Assembly: GCA_945907335.1 (NCBI GenBank)
Contig: CAMDSU010000059.1
Span: forward strand, 1-9,614
Direction: 5' to 3'
Source: Bordetella parapertussis
Lineage (GTDB): Bacteria; Pseudomonadota; Gammaproteobacteria; Burkholderiales; Burkholderiaceae_C
Length of the DNA stretch: 9,614 bases
Both the position numbers and the translations under genes were made by a program. The notes beneath the pieces were generated by a model, which saw nothing but the letters and a program-made list of their open reading frames with translations, did no database searches and was not told the DNA's origin. Positions 1-7,330 of the stretch are shown here, piece after piece (position 1 is the first letter of the stretch; every line of letters begins with the position of its first letter).

Positions 1-208
1 TGTTCTTCTCTGCCAGCCTTCGCCTGAAAGCTTGGATAGACATTGTCGTGCCAGTCGGAATGTTTTTCAGTTCTTGCGCAACCTCAATGGGGCATGAAAT
101 GTGGAGCTTTGATCCTTTGGGGATGCCCGCGAAATCCTTTTCAAGGATGACATGGTGGGGCGGTTTGGCATTCATTTTTTCGCCCCATGTTTTCTTTGCT
201 CTTGGCAC
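1..208 (-). CDS. MGMT-like (alkyltransferase-like) family protein, N-terminal part only
   Basis: Reading leftward from a GTG at 208-206, the frame is open for 69 codons and runs off the window edge, so the C-terminus is missing. The GTG is preceded by GGAG with a 7-nt gap, which is why I prefer it over the ATG at 175-173 that has no comparable site. The protein starts MPRAKKTWGEKMNAKPPHHV and continues with a segment containing EVAQELKNIPTGTTMSIQAF and then RRRLAEKN. The IP-x-G-x-x-x-S pattern followed by a helix resembles the DNA-binding part of O6-methylguanine-DNA methyltransferase relatives, and the KKTWxEK opening resembles what I recall from short bacterial proteins labelled MGMT family. 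The Cys-containing part that would decide this lies outside the window, so the family call is tentative while the coding call is firmer. GC is about 49% by hand count, lower than the hem genes. It lies downstream of ppc on the same strand, 115 bases away, with its own apparent start signals. Confidence 0.55.
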   Translation of the reverse strand, partial: MPRAKKTWGEKMNAKPPHHVILEKDFAGIPKGSKLHISCPIEVAQELKNIPTGTTMSIQAFRRRLAEKN

Positions 209-219
209 TTTTTTACTCC
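206..219 (-). promoter_or_regulatory. Ribosome binding site and GTG start of the MGMT-like gene
   Basis: On the minus strand the sequence reads GGAG, seven bases (TAAAAAA), then GTG. This is a near-ideal Shine-Dalgarno arrangement and decides the start of the partial gene at the left edge. It adds eleven residues upstream of the first ATG. Confidence 0.6.
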
Positions 220-228
220 GGTAATGTC

Positions 229-248
229 GTCGGCGTTAGTTTGCCGAC
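229..248. repeat. 6-bp inverted repeat upstream of the MGMT-like gene
   Basis: GTCGGC (229-234) and GCCGAC (243-248) form a perfect 6-bp stem with an 8-base loop. No T-run follows in either direction, so it is not a typical intrinsic terminator for ppc. It lies about 10 bases upstream of the Shine-Dalgarno of the leftward gene, a position that would suit an operator or a leader hairpin. The rest of the 209-323 gap is AT-rich and I could not assign a convincing promoter in it. Confidence 0.35.
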
Positions 249-323
249 AAAAGTATTTGGTGCAAATAATCCCCGTGAAAACCCTGAATTTCTTGAAGAC
301 TTTCTAATTGCCAGGGCGCTCCC

Positions 324-3143
324 TTAGCCAGTATTCCTCAACCCCGCCGCAATGCCGTTGATAGACAAATGGATGCCGCGTTGCGCCCGTTCGTCGCTGA
401 TGCCAGCGCGGTAACGGCGAATCAGTTCAACTTGTAAATGGTGCAGAGGATCGATGTAGGGAAAACGGTGTTTGATGGACTGTGCCAGCGACGGGTTATT
501 GGCCAAACGCTGTTTGGCACCGGTGATCCACTGCAAGGCCTCTGCAGTGCGTTGCCATTCGGTTTCAATGGCTTTGAAGATTTTTTTGCGCAACTTGGCG
601 TCTTCTACCAATTCGGCATAACGAGAAGCAAGAGCCAAGTCTGACTTGGCCATCACCATGTCCATGTTCGAGAGCAGGGTGCGAAAGAAAGGCCAGTCTT
701 TGTGCATGCGGCGCAACATTGCCAAGGCCTGTGCGCGTGACATCGACGGGTGATCATTTAAAAAGGTATGTACCGCCGACCCAAACCCCAACCAACCGGG
801 CAGTGTCAATCGGCACTGGCCCCAGCTGAATCCCCAGGGAATGGCCCGCAGATCTTCGATACGCTGCGAGGGTTTGCGCGAGGCCGGGCGCGAACCAATG
901 TTCAAGCCGGCAATTTCTCGCAATGGCGTGGCTTGAAAAAAATACTCGCTGAAGCCGGGTGTGTCGTAAACCAGCGCGCGGTAGGCTTTCATGCTGTGCA
1001 GCGACAACTGTTCGGCGGCTTCGATGAAACTCCGCGGCGCACGCCGCTGCGCAGGCAATAAGGTGGCTTCAAGCGTGGCTGCCACCAAGGTTTCTAAGTT
1101 ACGCCGCCCCAGACTCGGGTTGGCATATTTGGAATTGATCACTTCACCTTGTTCGGTCAGCCGGATTTGACCGCGCACCGTGCCGGGTGGCTGCGCCAAT
1201 ATGGCGTCAAAACTGGGGCCGCCGCCTCGCCCGACCGTGCCACCGCGCCCATGGAACAAGCGCAAGGTGATGCCGTGCAATGCTTCCAGCGTGTTGAAGA
1301 CATCGACCAAGGCAATTTCGGCCTGATAAAGAGACCAGTTGCTGGTGAAGATGCCGCCGTCTTTGTTGCTGTCCGAGTAGCCGAGCATGATGTCTTGCTC
1401 GCCACCGCTGCGCGCCAACAGCGCCGCCATGCCCGGCAATGCAAAATAGTCGCGCATGATCTGCGGTGCTTGTTGCAAGTCTTCAATCGTTTCAAACAAT
1501 GGCACAGCGATGAGCTCTGCCACCGCACCGCTGGCCAAACTGCCTTGCAGTAGCCCAGTTTCTTTTTGTAACAACAGCACTTCTAACAGATCGCTGACGG
1601 TTTCGGTGTGGCTGATGATGGCGTGTCGAATGGCCGCTTTGCCATGTTGTTGGCGAATACGCCGCGCAGTTTCAAAAATCGTCAATTCAGACACGCTATG
1701 CGCGCTGTAAGCGTGGCCGGGAATGCGCAGCGGACGCGGGTCATTCAAGGCTTGCAACAACAATGATTGGCGTGTTGTTTCGTCTGACTTCAAATAGTTT
1801 GCTTCAATGCCTGCGGCTTTGAATAACTCTGCGATAACGAGTTCATGTTGGTCCGAGCTTTGGCGCAAATCGACCGTGGCAAGGTGAAAGCCAAACACTT
1901 GCACCGCACGTATCAGGGGCCGCAAACGCGGCAAGGCCAAGGCTTGGGCATGTTGCTCGCTCAAGGCATTGTTAAGTACCTGTAAGTCATGCACAAAGGC
2001 ATCGGCATCGGGGTAAGGCTGCTGTGGCGACAAAGCGTGGCGCGAGGCTTGTTTTCCGGTGAGGTGCAGCAAACTGGCGGCCAGCCGTGCATATATGAAC
2101 GTCAGGCTACGTCGATAAGGTTCATCTTGTCGGTGCGCATTGGTGTCTGGCGATGAGTTGGCCAGTGCTTGCAATGTTTTGGGCACGCCCACCAACATGG
2201 CCGAGGTAGACAACTCGCTGCCCAGCAAATGCACCTCGGTCAGGTAATGGCGCAACACCACTTCACATTGGCGTTTCATGGCCAAGTCAAGCGTGTCTGC
2301 ATTGACGTTGGGGTTGCCGTCACGGTCCCCGCCCATCCATTGGCCCATGCGAAAAAAGGACGCAATCGGTTGACCGCCCAATTCGTTTTCTAAATCAGCG
2401 TAGAGCTTGGGAATTTCTGCCAAAAAAGTGGATTCGTAATAGCCCATGGCATTTTCAATTTCGTCGGCCACGGTGAGTTTGGTGAACCGCAGCAAACGTG
2501 TTTGCCACAGTTGTAAAACACGGGCGCGCACCAAGGCTTCGACTTGCGCTAATTGACGCGTACTGGTGGCATCTTGACCGCGCGAGACGATGTCATCTCG
2601 GCTTTGCAAACAAGCAGCAATGCCGCGTTCAGCATCCAAAATACTTTTGCGTTGCACTTCAGTAGGGTGTGCGGTCAGCACCGGAGAAATATGGGCATGT
2701 TCCAACGCTTGTCGGATGGCTTTGGGGCTGACCCCTGCGGCTTTGAGTTTGCCCAATGAAGAGGTCAGACTGCCCGGATAAACATCACCGGCTCGGTCAT
2801 GCGCTTGCTGTCGGCGAATATGGTGTTGGTCTTCGGCAAGATTGGCCAAGTGGCTGAAATAAGTGAATGCACGAATCACGCTGACGGCTTGGTCGCTGCT
2901 GAGCGCGGCCAGGAGTTTCTTCAGGGCGGTCCCGGCTTGGGTGTCCGCATCGCGCCGAAAGGCCACTGACAAACGGCGAATTTGTTCAACCAATGCAAAC
3001 GCTTTGTCGCCTTCTTGCTCGCGAATGATGTCGCCTAATATGCGTCCGAGCCATCGGATATCGTCGACCAAGGGCCTTTCGTGACTGGATAAAGCGGGGG
3101 AGTTGGACTTGCGTGCTGGTGGGCGTTGGGGCTTGGGCATCAT
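324..3143 (-). CDS. ppc: Phosphoenolpyruvate carboxylase
   Basis: Cytoplasmic enzyme that adds bicarbonate to phosphoenolpyruvate to make oxaloacetate and phosphate, the main anaplerotic feed to the TCA cycle. The protein is 939 aa from the ATG at 3143, somewhat longer than the 883 aa of E. coli. In that numbering: [13 protein letters not shown] (155-167) holds the catalytic His159; GGDRDGNP is at 271-278; [10 protein letters not shown] carries Lys594; the signature loop [14 protein letters not shown] is at 630-643; [11 protein letters not shown] is near 747-757; the C-terminus is [10 protein letters not shown]. By family alignment, residues that bind the feedback inhibitors aspartate and malate appear conserved (Arg633, Lys757, Arg821, Asn937), so allosteric inhibition is likely. 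The frame also has an ATG at 3197 that would add [18 protein letters not shown]; this is unlike the family and has no clear ribosome site, so I chose the tandem ATGs at 3143/3140, although they too lack a strong site. It is divergent from hemC. No convincing terminator is visible after the stop at 324. Confidence 0.97.
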   Translation of the reverse strand: MMPKPQRPPARKSNSPALSSHERPLVDDIRWLGRILGDIIREQEGDKAFALVEQIRRLSVAFRRDADTQAGTALKKLLAALSSDQAVSVIRAFTYFSHLANLAEDQHHIRRQQAHDRAGDVYPGSLTSSLGKLKAAGVSPKAIRQALEHAHISPVLTAHPTEVQRKSILDAERGIAACLQSRDDIVSRGQDATSTRQLAQVEALVRARVLQLWQTRLLRFTKLTVADEIENAMGYYESTFLAEIPKLYADLENELGGQPIASFFRMGQWMGGDRDGNPNVNADTLDLAMKRQCEVVLRHYLTEVHLLGSELSTSAMLVGVPKTLQALANSSPDTNAHRQDEPYRRSLTFIYARLAASLLHLTGKQASRHALSPQQPYPDADAFVHDLQVLNNALSEQHAQALALPRLRPLIRAVQVFGFHLATVDLRQSSDQHELVIAELFKAAGIEANYLKSDETTRQSLLLQALNDPRPLRIPGHAYSAHSVSELTIFETARRIRQQHGKAAIRHAIISHTETVSDLLEVLLLQKETGLLQGSLASGAVAELIAVPLFETIEDLQQAPQIMRDYFALPGMAALLARSGGEQDIMLGYSDSNKDGGIFTSNWSLYQAEIALVDVFNTLEALHGITLRLFHGRGGTVGRGGGPSFDAILAQPPGTVRGQIRLTEQGEVINSKYANPSLGRRNLETLVAATLEATLLPAQRRAPRSFIEAAEQLSLHSMKAYRALVYDTPGFSEYFFQATPLREIAGLNIGSRPASRKPSQRIEDLRAIPWGFSWGQCRLTLPGWLGFGSAVHTFLNDHPSMSRAQALAMLRRMHKDWPFFRTLLSNMDMVMAKSDLALASRYAELVEDAKLRKKIFKAIETEWQRTAEALQWITGAKQRLANNPSLAQSIKHRFPYIDPLHHLQVELIRRYRAGISDERAQRGIHLSINGIAAGLRNTG

Positions 3144-3236
3144 GGGCGGAATCTGCTGGCTATAGAGGAAAACCACGAGATGCGTGCATGCTAGCATCGA
3201 CCAGACCCATCAGTAGACGGCCTTTGGTCACTTGTT
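3144..3236. promoter_or_regulatory. Divergent ppc-hemC intergenic region
   Basis: These 93 bases separate the chosen ppc start from hemC and must hold or adjoin the promoters of both, unless hemC is transcribed from inside ppc. A TATA core at 3161-3164 could form a weak -10 in either direction (TATAGA on plus, TATAGC on minus), but no good -35 hexamer sits 16-18 bases upstream in either case. Part of this region is ppc coding sequence if the longer ppc start at 3197 is real. Promoter placement is therefore inferred only from gene layout. Confidence 0.35.
3188..3197. repeat. 10-bp perfect palindrome between ppc and hemC
   Basis: ATGCTAGCAT reads identically on both strands and lies near the middle of the divergent region. 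It does not extend beyond 10 bp. It could be half of an operator or a chance occurrence; nothing else in the sequence links it to a known regulator. It includes the alternative upstream ATG of ppc. Confidence 0.3.
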
Positions 3237-4148
3237 TTGAGCACACCACATCTCACCATTGCGACGCGCGAAAGTCGCCTGGCCTTATGGCAGGCACACC
3301 ACATGCAAGACCTGCTGCGCGCGCGCGGATGTCAGGTCGACATACTCGGCATGACCACCCAAGGCGACCAAATCCTTGACCGATCACTCAGCAAAGTCGG
3401 CGGCAAAGGTTTGTTCGTCAAAGAACTCGAAGTGGCGCTGGAAGAAGGTCGCGCCGATCTGGCGGTGCATTCACTCAAAGATGTGCCCATGGACATGCCC
3501 GAAGGCTTTGAATTGGCTTGTGTCATGGAGCGTGAAGACCCCAGAGACGCGTGGGTGTCATCGCAATATGCCAGCTTGCAAGATTTGCCCTTCGGCGCGG
3601 TGGTGGGCACGTCGAGTTTGCGCCGCACGGTGTTGCTGCGTCATTTGCGCCCCGACTTGCAGATTGAACCATTGCGCGGTAACTTGGACACGCGCTTGCG
3701 CAAATTGGACGAAGGCCACTACGCGGGCATTGTGTTGGCTGCTGCAGGTCTTAAGCGACTCGGGTTGGGCGAACGTATCCGGCATATTTTTGACACCAAA
3801 GACATGTTGCCCGCCGCCGGGCAAGGCGCCTTGGGTATCGAAATTCGCGCTGCGCGTGACGATGTACGCAATGTGTTGCAGCCACTCGCACACCAAGTCA
3901 CTTGGTTGGCCGTTGCCGCTGAGCGTGCTGTCAGCCGTGCCATGGGGGGCAGTTGCTCCATGCCGCTGGCCGCCCATGCGGTGTTGCATGGCAATGTCCT
4001 CGATTTGCACGCCGCCTGGGGCAACCCTGACCTGACCAGCACTACTTTGGTTCGGGCGCACAGCCAAGGCGAAGTGACTACCTTGGAAGATGCGGAAGCC
4101 CTGGGCTTGTCGGCGGCACGCCAACTGCGGGCGCAGGGAGCAGGTTGA
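3237..4148 (+). CDS. hemC: Porphobilinogen deaminase (hydroxymethylbilane synthase)
   Basis: Joins four porphobilinogen units head to tail into hydroxymethylbilane, releasing ammonia, in the cytoplasm; a step shared by heme and siroheme synthesis. The 303-aa protein has the usual family length. It opens with [15 protein letters not shown] (6-20), carries [11 protein letters not shown] (55-65), HSLKDVP (78-84) with the catalytic Asp82, TSSLRR (125-130), LRGNLDTRL (146-154), [12 protein letters not shown] (191-202), and GGSC with Cys240, which anchors the dipyrromethane cofactor. The start is TTG at 3237: no in-frame ATG or GTG lies between it and the upstream in-frame stop at 3192-3194, and the next ATG would remove the conserved N-terminal strand. 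The Shine-Dalgarno is poor. It is the first gene of a four-gene operon and abuts hemD with no spacer. Confidence 0.97.
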   Translation: MSTPHLTIATRESRLALWQAHHMQDLLRARGCQVDILGMTTQGDQILDRSLSKVGGKGLFVKELEVALEEGRADLAVHSLKDVPMDMPEGFELACVMEREDPRDAWVSSQYASLQDLPFGAVVGTSSLRRTVLLRHLRPDLQIEPLRGNLDTRLRKLDEGHYAGIVLAAAGLKRLGLGERIRHIFDTKDMLPAAGQGALGIEIRAARDDVRNVLQPLAHQVTWLAVAAERAVSRAMGGSCSMPLAAHAVLHGNVLDLHAAWGNPDLTSTTLVRAHSQGEVTTLEDAEALGLSAARQLRAQGAG

Positions 4149-4151
4149 TTG
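4137..4151 (+). promoter_or_regulatory. hemD ribosome binding site inside hemC, TGA-TTG junction
   Basis: GGAG at 4137-4140 lies in the last codons of hemC, eight bases before the TTG at 4149-4151 that starts hemD. The hemC stop TGA (4146-4148) is immediately followed by that TTG, with both genes in the same frame. The layout suggests terminating ribosomes reinitiate on hemD. Confidence 0.6.
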
Positions 4152-4940
4152 GGACACGGACGCCGTGTCATCTTGACCCGTCCGAGCAGCGAGAGCCAGG
4201 CTTGGGTCAGTGGTTTGCAACAAGCCCACTACCATGTCTTTCATTGGCCGTTGATAGACATTGCACCGGTTCAGCATACCCAGTCTTTTCACGACATGGC
4301 TGCCAGTGCAGCCAGTTGCCAAGCCATCATGTTTGTCAGTCGCAATGCAGTCACGCATGCATTTGCCGCAGGATTGCAAGTGGCCAGGGGAAACGGCCCA
4401 CGTTATTGGGCGACCGGCCCCGGCACCCGTCAAGCTTTGCTCGACAGTGGCGTGCCTGCTGCGCGTATTGATGCGCCGCCTGCCGATGCGATCCAATTTG
4501 ACACCGAGGCCTTGTGGCAACAGGTGCGTCACCAAGTGCACGCCCACCAAACTGTCTGGATATTACGCGGTGCAGATGCCGATCACACCGACACTGCGAT
4601 GCAAGGTGTAGGGCGCGACTGGTTGATGCAGCAACTGATCAAAGCCGGTGTGCCGGTGAAAACATTGGCGGTTTACCAGCGGGTCTGTCCGCAATGGGAC
4701 TCAGCGCAACTCGCTCTGGCCAATGCGGCCGCCAGCGATGGCAGCGTGTGGATTTTTACCAGTTCTCAAGCGATTGCCCATTTGAAACAACTGCTACCAG
4801 AGGTGCTTTGGAAGGCGGCCAAGGCGATCGCCACCCACGACCGAATTGCGCAAGCTGCCGTTCAAGCGGGTGTTGGCAAGGTGGTGGTTTGTAAACCTGC
4901 ACTGAGCGAATTGCTGTCGTCATTAGAATCGCTGGCATGA
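4149..4940 (+). CDS. hemD: Uroporphyrinogen-III synthase
   Basis: Cyclises hydroxymethylbilane to uroporphyrinogen III with inversion of ring D, the branch point for heme, siroheme and cobalamin. The 263-aa protein is of normal length for this poorly conserved family. Visible landmarks are RVILTRP (6-12), FVSRNAV (62-68), YWATGPGTR (86-94), WILRG (137-141), GRDWLMQQLIKAG (155-167), VYQRVCP (175-181), IFTSSQAI (202-209) and the closing ATHDRIAQAA (228-237), consistent with the two-lobed fold. The start is TTG at 4149, directly after the hemC stop; the only other in-frame option nearby, a TTG in VILTRP, would cut the first strand. The stop overlaps the hemX start as ATGA (4937-4940). The position directly after hemC supports the call. 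Confidence 0.93.
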   Translation: MGHGRRVILTRPSSESQAWVSGLQQAHYHVFHWPLIDIAPVQHTQSFHDMAASAASCQAIMFVSRNAVTHAFAAGLQVARGNGPRYWATGPGTRQALLDSGVPAARIDAPPADAIQFDTEALWQQVRHQVHAHQTVWILRGADADHTDTAMQGVGRDWLMQQLIKAGVPVKTLAVYQRVCPQWDSAQLALANAAASDGSVWIFTSSQAIAHLKQLLPEVLWKAAKAIATHDRIAQAAVQAGVGKVVVCKPALSELLSSLESLA

Positions 4941-6001
4941 GCAGTGCCCCTGACAAAGACCCTTCCCCTCTCACTGCAACCCCGCCGTTGACTATGCGCA
5001 CATCCTGGTGGCGACAACGCTTGCCATGGCTGACGCTGGTGTTGGTGGTGTTGTGCGCAGTCGCTTGTTTGCAGTTGTGGATCAAACTCTCCACCATCCA
5101 AGAGCAATTGGCACGGCAAAGTGCAGATGCCACCCAGTTGTCAGTGCAGGCCAACAGCCTGGCCAAACGTGCCGAAGAAATCACCCAAGAGACAGCAGCC
5201 AAGGTCACCTTGCTCGACTTGCGCTTGAACGAAGTTGCACTGCAACGCACCCAACTCGAAGAACTGATCCAAAGCTTGTCGCGTTCCCGCGATGAAAACT
5301 TGGTGGTTGACATTGAATCTGCACTGGGGTTGGCGCAACAACAAGCCGAGTTGACCGGCAGTGTTCAGCCGATGCTGGCGGCTTTGCAAACCGCACAGAA
5401 ACGTTTGGCGAAAGTGCCTCAACCCAGGCTGGCTCCGGTGATGCGTGCCATTCAGCACGACATCGAACGCTTGCAATCGGCATCCACCACAGACATTCCC
5501 GGCTTGCTGATTCGCTTGGATGAATTGGTGGTCTTGGTCGAAAACCTGTCCTTGCTAAACGCGGTGGGCAATGCCAACCGGTCCGTACACAATCCGCAAA
5601 GCAAACCATTACCCACTTGGCCACTCATTTGGCAAAACAAAGATTGGTCAGGGCTGGGGCAGCGTGTATGGGCAGAGTTGTCAGGTTTGGTCCGAGTCAG
5701 CCGTATCGAGCAACCCGAAGCTGTGATGTTGTCTCCCGAGCAAGGTTTTTTTGTGCGTGAAAACCTCAAACTGCGGCTGCTCAATGCCCGGCTCGGTTTA
5801 TTGTCTCGCCAAATGTCATCCGCGCGTAACGATTTGGCATTGGCTGAGCGCGAGTTGATACATTTTTTTGACCTCAACAACCGCCAGGGCCAATCCGCAA
5901 AAGGCTTGATGAAGCAAGTTCAGTCGCAAATACTGCAAACCGATATGCCGCGCTTGGACAGTTCGTTGTCAGCGTTGGCGACAGCGGCGGCGGGGCGCTG
6001 A
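4937..6001 (+). CDS. hemX: HemX family inner-membrane protein
   Basis: A 354-aa membrane-anchored protein of the HemX family. A short Pro/Ser/Thr-rich cytoplasmic tail and basic stretch (RTSWWRQRLP, 21-30) lead into one transmembrane helix at about 30-49. A charged helical region with heptad-like character (about 52-117) follows, probably a coiled coil, then a helical C-terminal domain with LVRVSRIEQPEAVMLSPEQG and FFVRENLKLRLLNARLGLL, which is characteristic of the family. By the positive-inside rule most of the protein should face the periplasm. Databases often label this family uroporphyrinogen-III C-methyltransferase, but I see no glycine-rich SAM-binding motif of the CobA/CysG type, so I would not assign that reaction. 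The exact role is unknown; the operon position points to support of tetrapyrrole synthesis at the membrane. It overlaps hemD by 4 nt and ends 1 nt before hemY. Confidence 0.88.
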   Translation: MSSAPDKDPSPLTATPPLTMRTSWWRQRLPWLTLVLVVLCAVACLQLWIKLSTIQEQLARQSADATQLSVQANSLAKRAEEITQETAAKVTLLDLRLNEVALQRTQLEELIQSLSRSRDENLVVDIESALGLAQQQAELTGSVQPMLAALQTAQKRLAKVPQPRLAPVMRAIQHDIERLQSASTTDIPGLLIRLDELVVLVENLSLLNAVGNANRSVHNPQSKPLPTWPLIWQNKDWSGLGQRVWAELSGLVRVSRIEQPEAVMLSPEQGFFVRENLKLRLLNARLGLLSRQMSSARNDLALAERELIHFFDLNNRQGQSAKGLMKQVQSQILQTDMPRLDSSLSALATAAAGR

Positions 6002-6002
6002 T

Positions 6003-7292
6003 ATGCGTTGGTCTTTGTGGCTGTTGGCGCTGTTTGGTGTGGCGGTCGCCACAGCCTTGGGTTTGAGTTTGCAATGGGGCACTGTGACCGTGTTCATTGC
6101 GCCCTACCGTGTAGACCTGTCGCTCAATCTGGTGATCTTGGGTTTGTTGCTCGGTTTTGTGTTGTGTTATGCGGCACTGCGCGGCGTACTTGGCTTCATG
6201 GAATTACCGGTGCAGGCCCGCAGGTGGCGTACACAGCAAAGAGAACATGCGGCACAACAGGGCTTGCTCAACGCCATGGTGATGTGGATGGCGGGACGCT
6301 TCTTGCGTTCGCGCAAGGCGGCATTGCAGTCTTTGGGGCAGGTCGAACAATTGCTGTTGCATGGCGAGTCCCCACATTTACCAGCGTGGCGACTCATGCG
6401 CAGTCTGTTGCATTTGCTGGCCGCTGAAAGTGCGCATGCTTTGCGCGACCAAGCGGCCCGCGATGCGCATTTTCAACAGGCCTTAGACCATGCACCAGGT
6501 ACCCGCATGGAGCAGCGTCTTGAATTGCGTGACGCCGCTTACTTGAATGCCACTCGCTGGGCATTGCATGACCGTGACAGCCAGCAAGCCCAACAGTTTT
6601 TGTCCCAGTTGCCACTGGGCGCATCGCGCCGAACAGTGGCCTTGCGTTTGCGCTTGAAAGCAGATCGACTGGGGCAACAGCATTTGCCAGCGCTTGACAC
6701 GGCACGCTTGCTTGCCAAACACGGCGCATTTTCAGCGTCTGCGGCCCGCAGTTTGTTGCGCGGATTGGCCATTGCTTGCTTGGATGAATGCCATGACAGC
6801 AGTCAGTTGCAGTCAAGTTGGGCGTTGTTGCAGCCCGATGAGCAGACCATGGCAGATATTGCGCTGCATGCTGCGCAACGCTTGCTGGTCTTGCGTGGCG
6901 ATCCGCAATTGGCTTTGAAATGGATGACCCCAGTGTGGCAGCAATTGACGAATGCGGATGACACATTGGCTTCTGCACAACGACAAAAGCTGGTGCAAGT
7001 GTTGTCAGATGCGCTACACGAAATGGAACCTGACAGCGAGTGGTTGTCCCGCATAGAGCAAGCGCGTTTGGTCAATCCGCGCAGCTTAGAGTTGCAATAC
7101 CTCAGCGGTATGGTGTGCTTGCGCCATGGTCTGTGGGGCAAAGCTCAGCAAATGCTTGAGCAAGTGGCGCCCCGGCTGGCATCATCGGCGCTGTTACAAC
7201 GTCAGGCTTGGCGGGCCTTGGCTGAATTGGCCGAACACAAGGGTGATACCGCACAGGCACTGGCTTGCTGGAAGTTATCGGCCAAGGTATGA
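6003..7292 (+). CDS. hemY: HemY family membrane protein with helical repeats
   Basis: A 429-aa protein with two N-terminal hydrophobic helices (about 4-22 and 41-59) separated by a short loop, then a long alpha-helical region from about 70 to the end. Segments such as RLVNPRSLELQYLSGMVCLR, GLWGKAQQMLEQVAP and AWRALAELAEHKGDTAQALA look like tetratricopeptide-type repeats, which fits the proteobacterial HemY family: an N-terminal HemY domain followed by TPR-like helices. It is unrelated to the Bacillus oxidase also called HemY; there is no FAD-binding GxGxxG motif at its N-terminus. The helical part would act as a scaffold, with both termini probably on the cytoplasmic side; this is inference. 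The ATG at 6003 lies one base after the hemX stop, with a G-rich stretch upstream as a weak ribosome site. It is the last gene of the operon, followed by a likely terminator. Confidence 0.9.
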   Translation: MRWSLWLLALFGVAVATALGLSLQWGTVTVFIAPYRVDLSLNLVILGLLLGFVLCYAALRGVLGFMELPVQARRWRTQQREHAAQQGLLNAMVMWMAGRFLRSRKAALQSLGQVEQLLLHGESPHLPAWRLMRSLLHLLAAESAHALRDQAARDAHFQQALDHAPGTRMEQRLELRDAAYLNATRWALHDRDSQQAQQFLSQLPLGASRRTVALRLRLKADRLGQQHLPALDTARLLAKHGAFSASAARSLLRGLAIACLDECHDSSQLQSSWALLQPDEQTMADIALHAAQRLLVLRGDPQLALKWMTPVWQQLTNADDTLASAQRQKLVQVLSDALHEMEPDSEWLSRIEQARLVNPRSLELQYLSGMVCLRHGLWGKAQQMLEQVAPRLASSALLQRQAWRALAELAEHKGDTAQALACWKLSAKV

Positions 7293-7303
7293 CCGACAAC
7301 TGT

Positions 7304-7330
7304 TAGGACCAGCCAGTCCTGCAATTTTTT
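7304..7330 (+). terminator. Probable intrinsic terminator of the hem operon
   Basis: AGGAC (7305-7309) pairs with GTCCT (7316-7320) around the 6-base loop CAGCCA; the hairpin is followed by GCAA and six T (7325-7330). The 5-bp stem is short, so efficiency is uncertain, but it lies 12 bases after the hemY stop. There is no T-run on the other strand, so it should act on hem transcripts only. The last two T overlap the rne stop codon (TTA at 7329-7331). Confidence 0.6.

Noticed and set aside
3..224. Plus-strand open frame from base 3 to a stop near 221
   Set aside because: It lacks a start signal within the window and its sequence is rich in Phe, Trp and Ser without family resemblance. The minus-strand frame has a strong ribosome site and a plausible domain.
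229..248. Inverted repeat as an intrinsic terminator of ppc
   Set aside because: No T-run follows the stem in the direction of ppc transcription (the sequence after it reads GACATT).
3144..3197. N-terminal 18-residue extension of PEP carboxylase ([18 protein letters not shown]) as a signal or membrane segment
   Set aside because: The enzyme is cytoplasmic, homologues start near the tandem Met, and no clear ribosome site precedes the ATG at 3197. The extension most likely reflects an open upstream frame.
3558..4550. A 330-codon open frame on the minus strand across hemC and hemD
   Set aside because: Both hemC and hemD are clear from conserved motifs on the plus strand; the opposite frame shows no recognisable domain and spans their junction.
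6003..7292. HemY as protoporphyrinogen oxidase
   Set aside because: The name is shared with the Bacillus oxidase, but this protein has two N-terminal membrane helices and TPR-like repeats and no FAD-binding motif.
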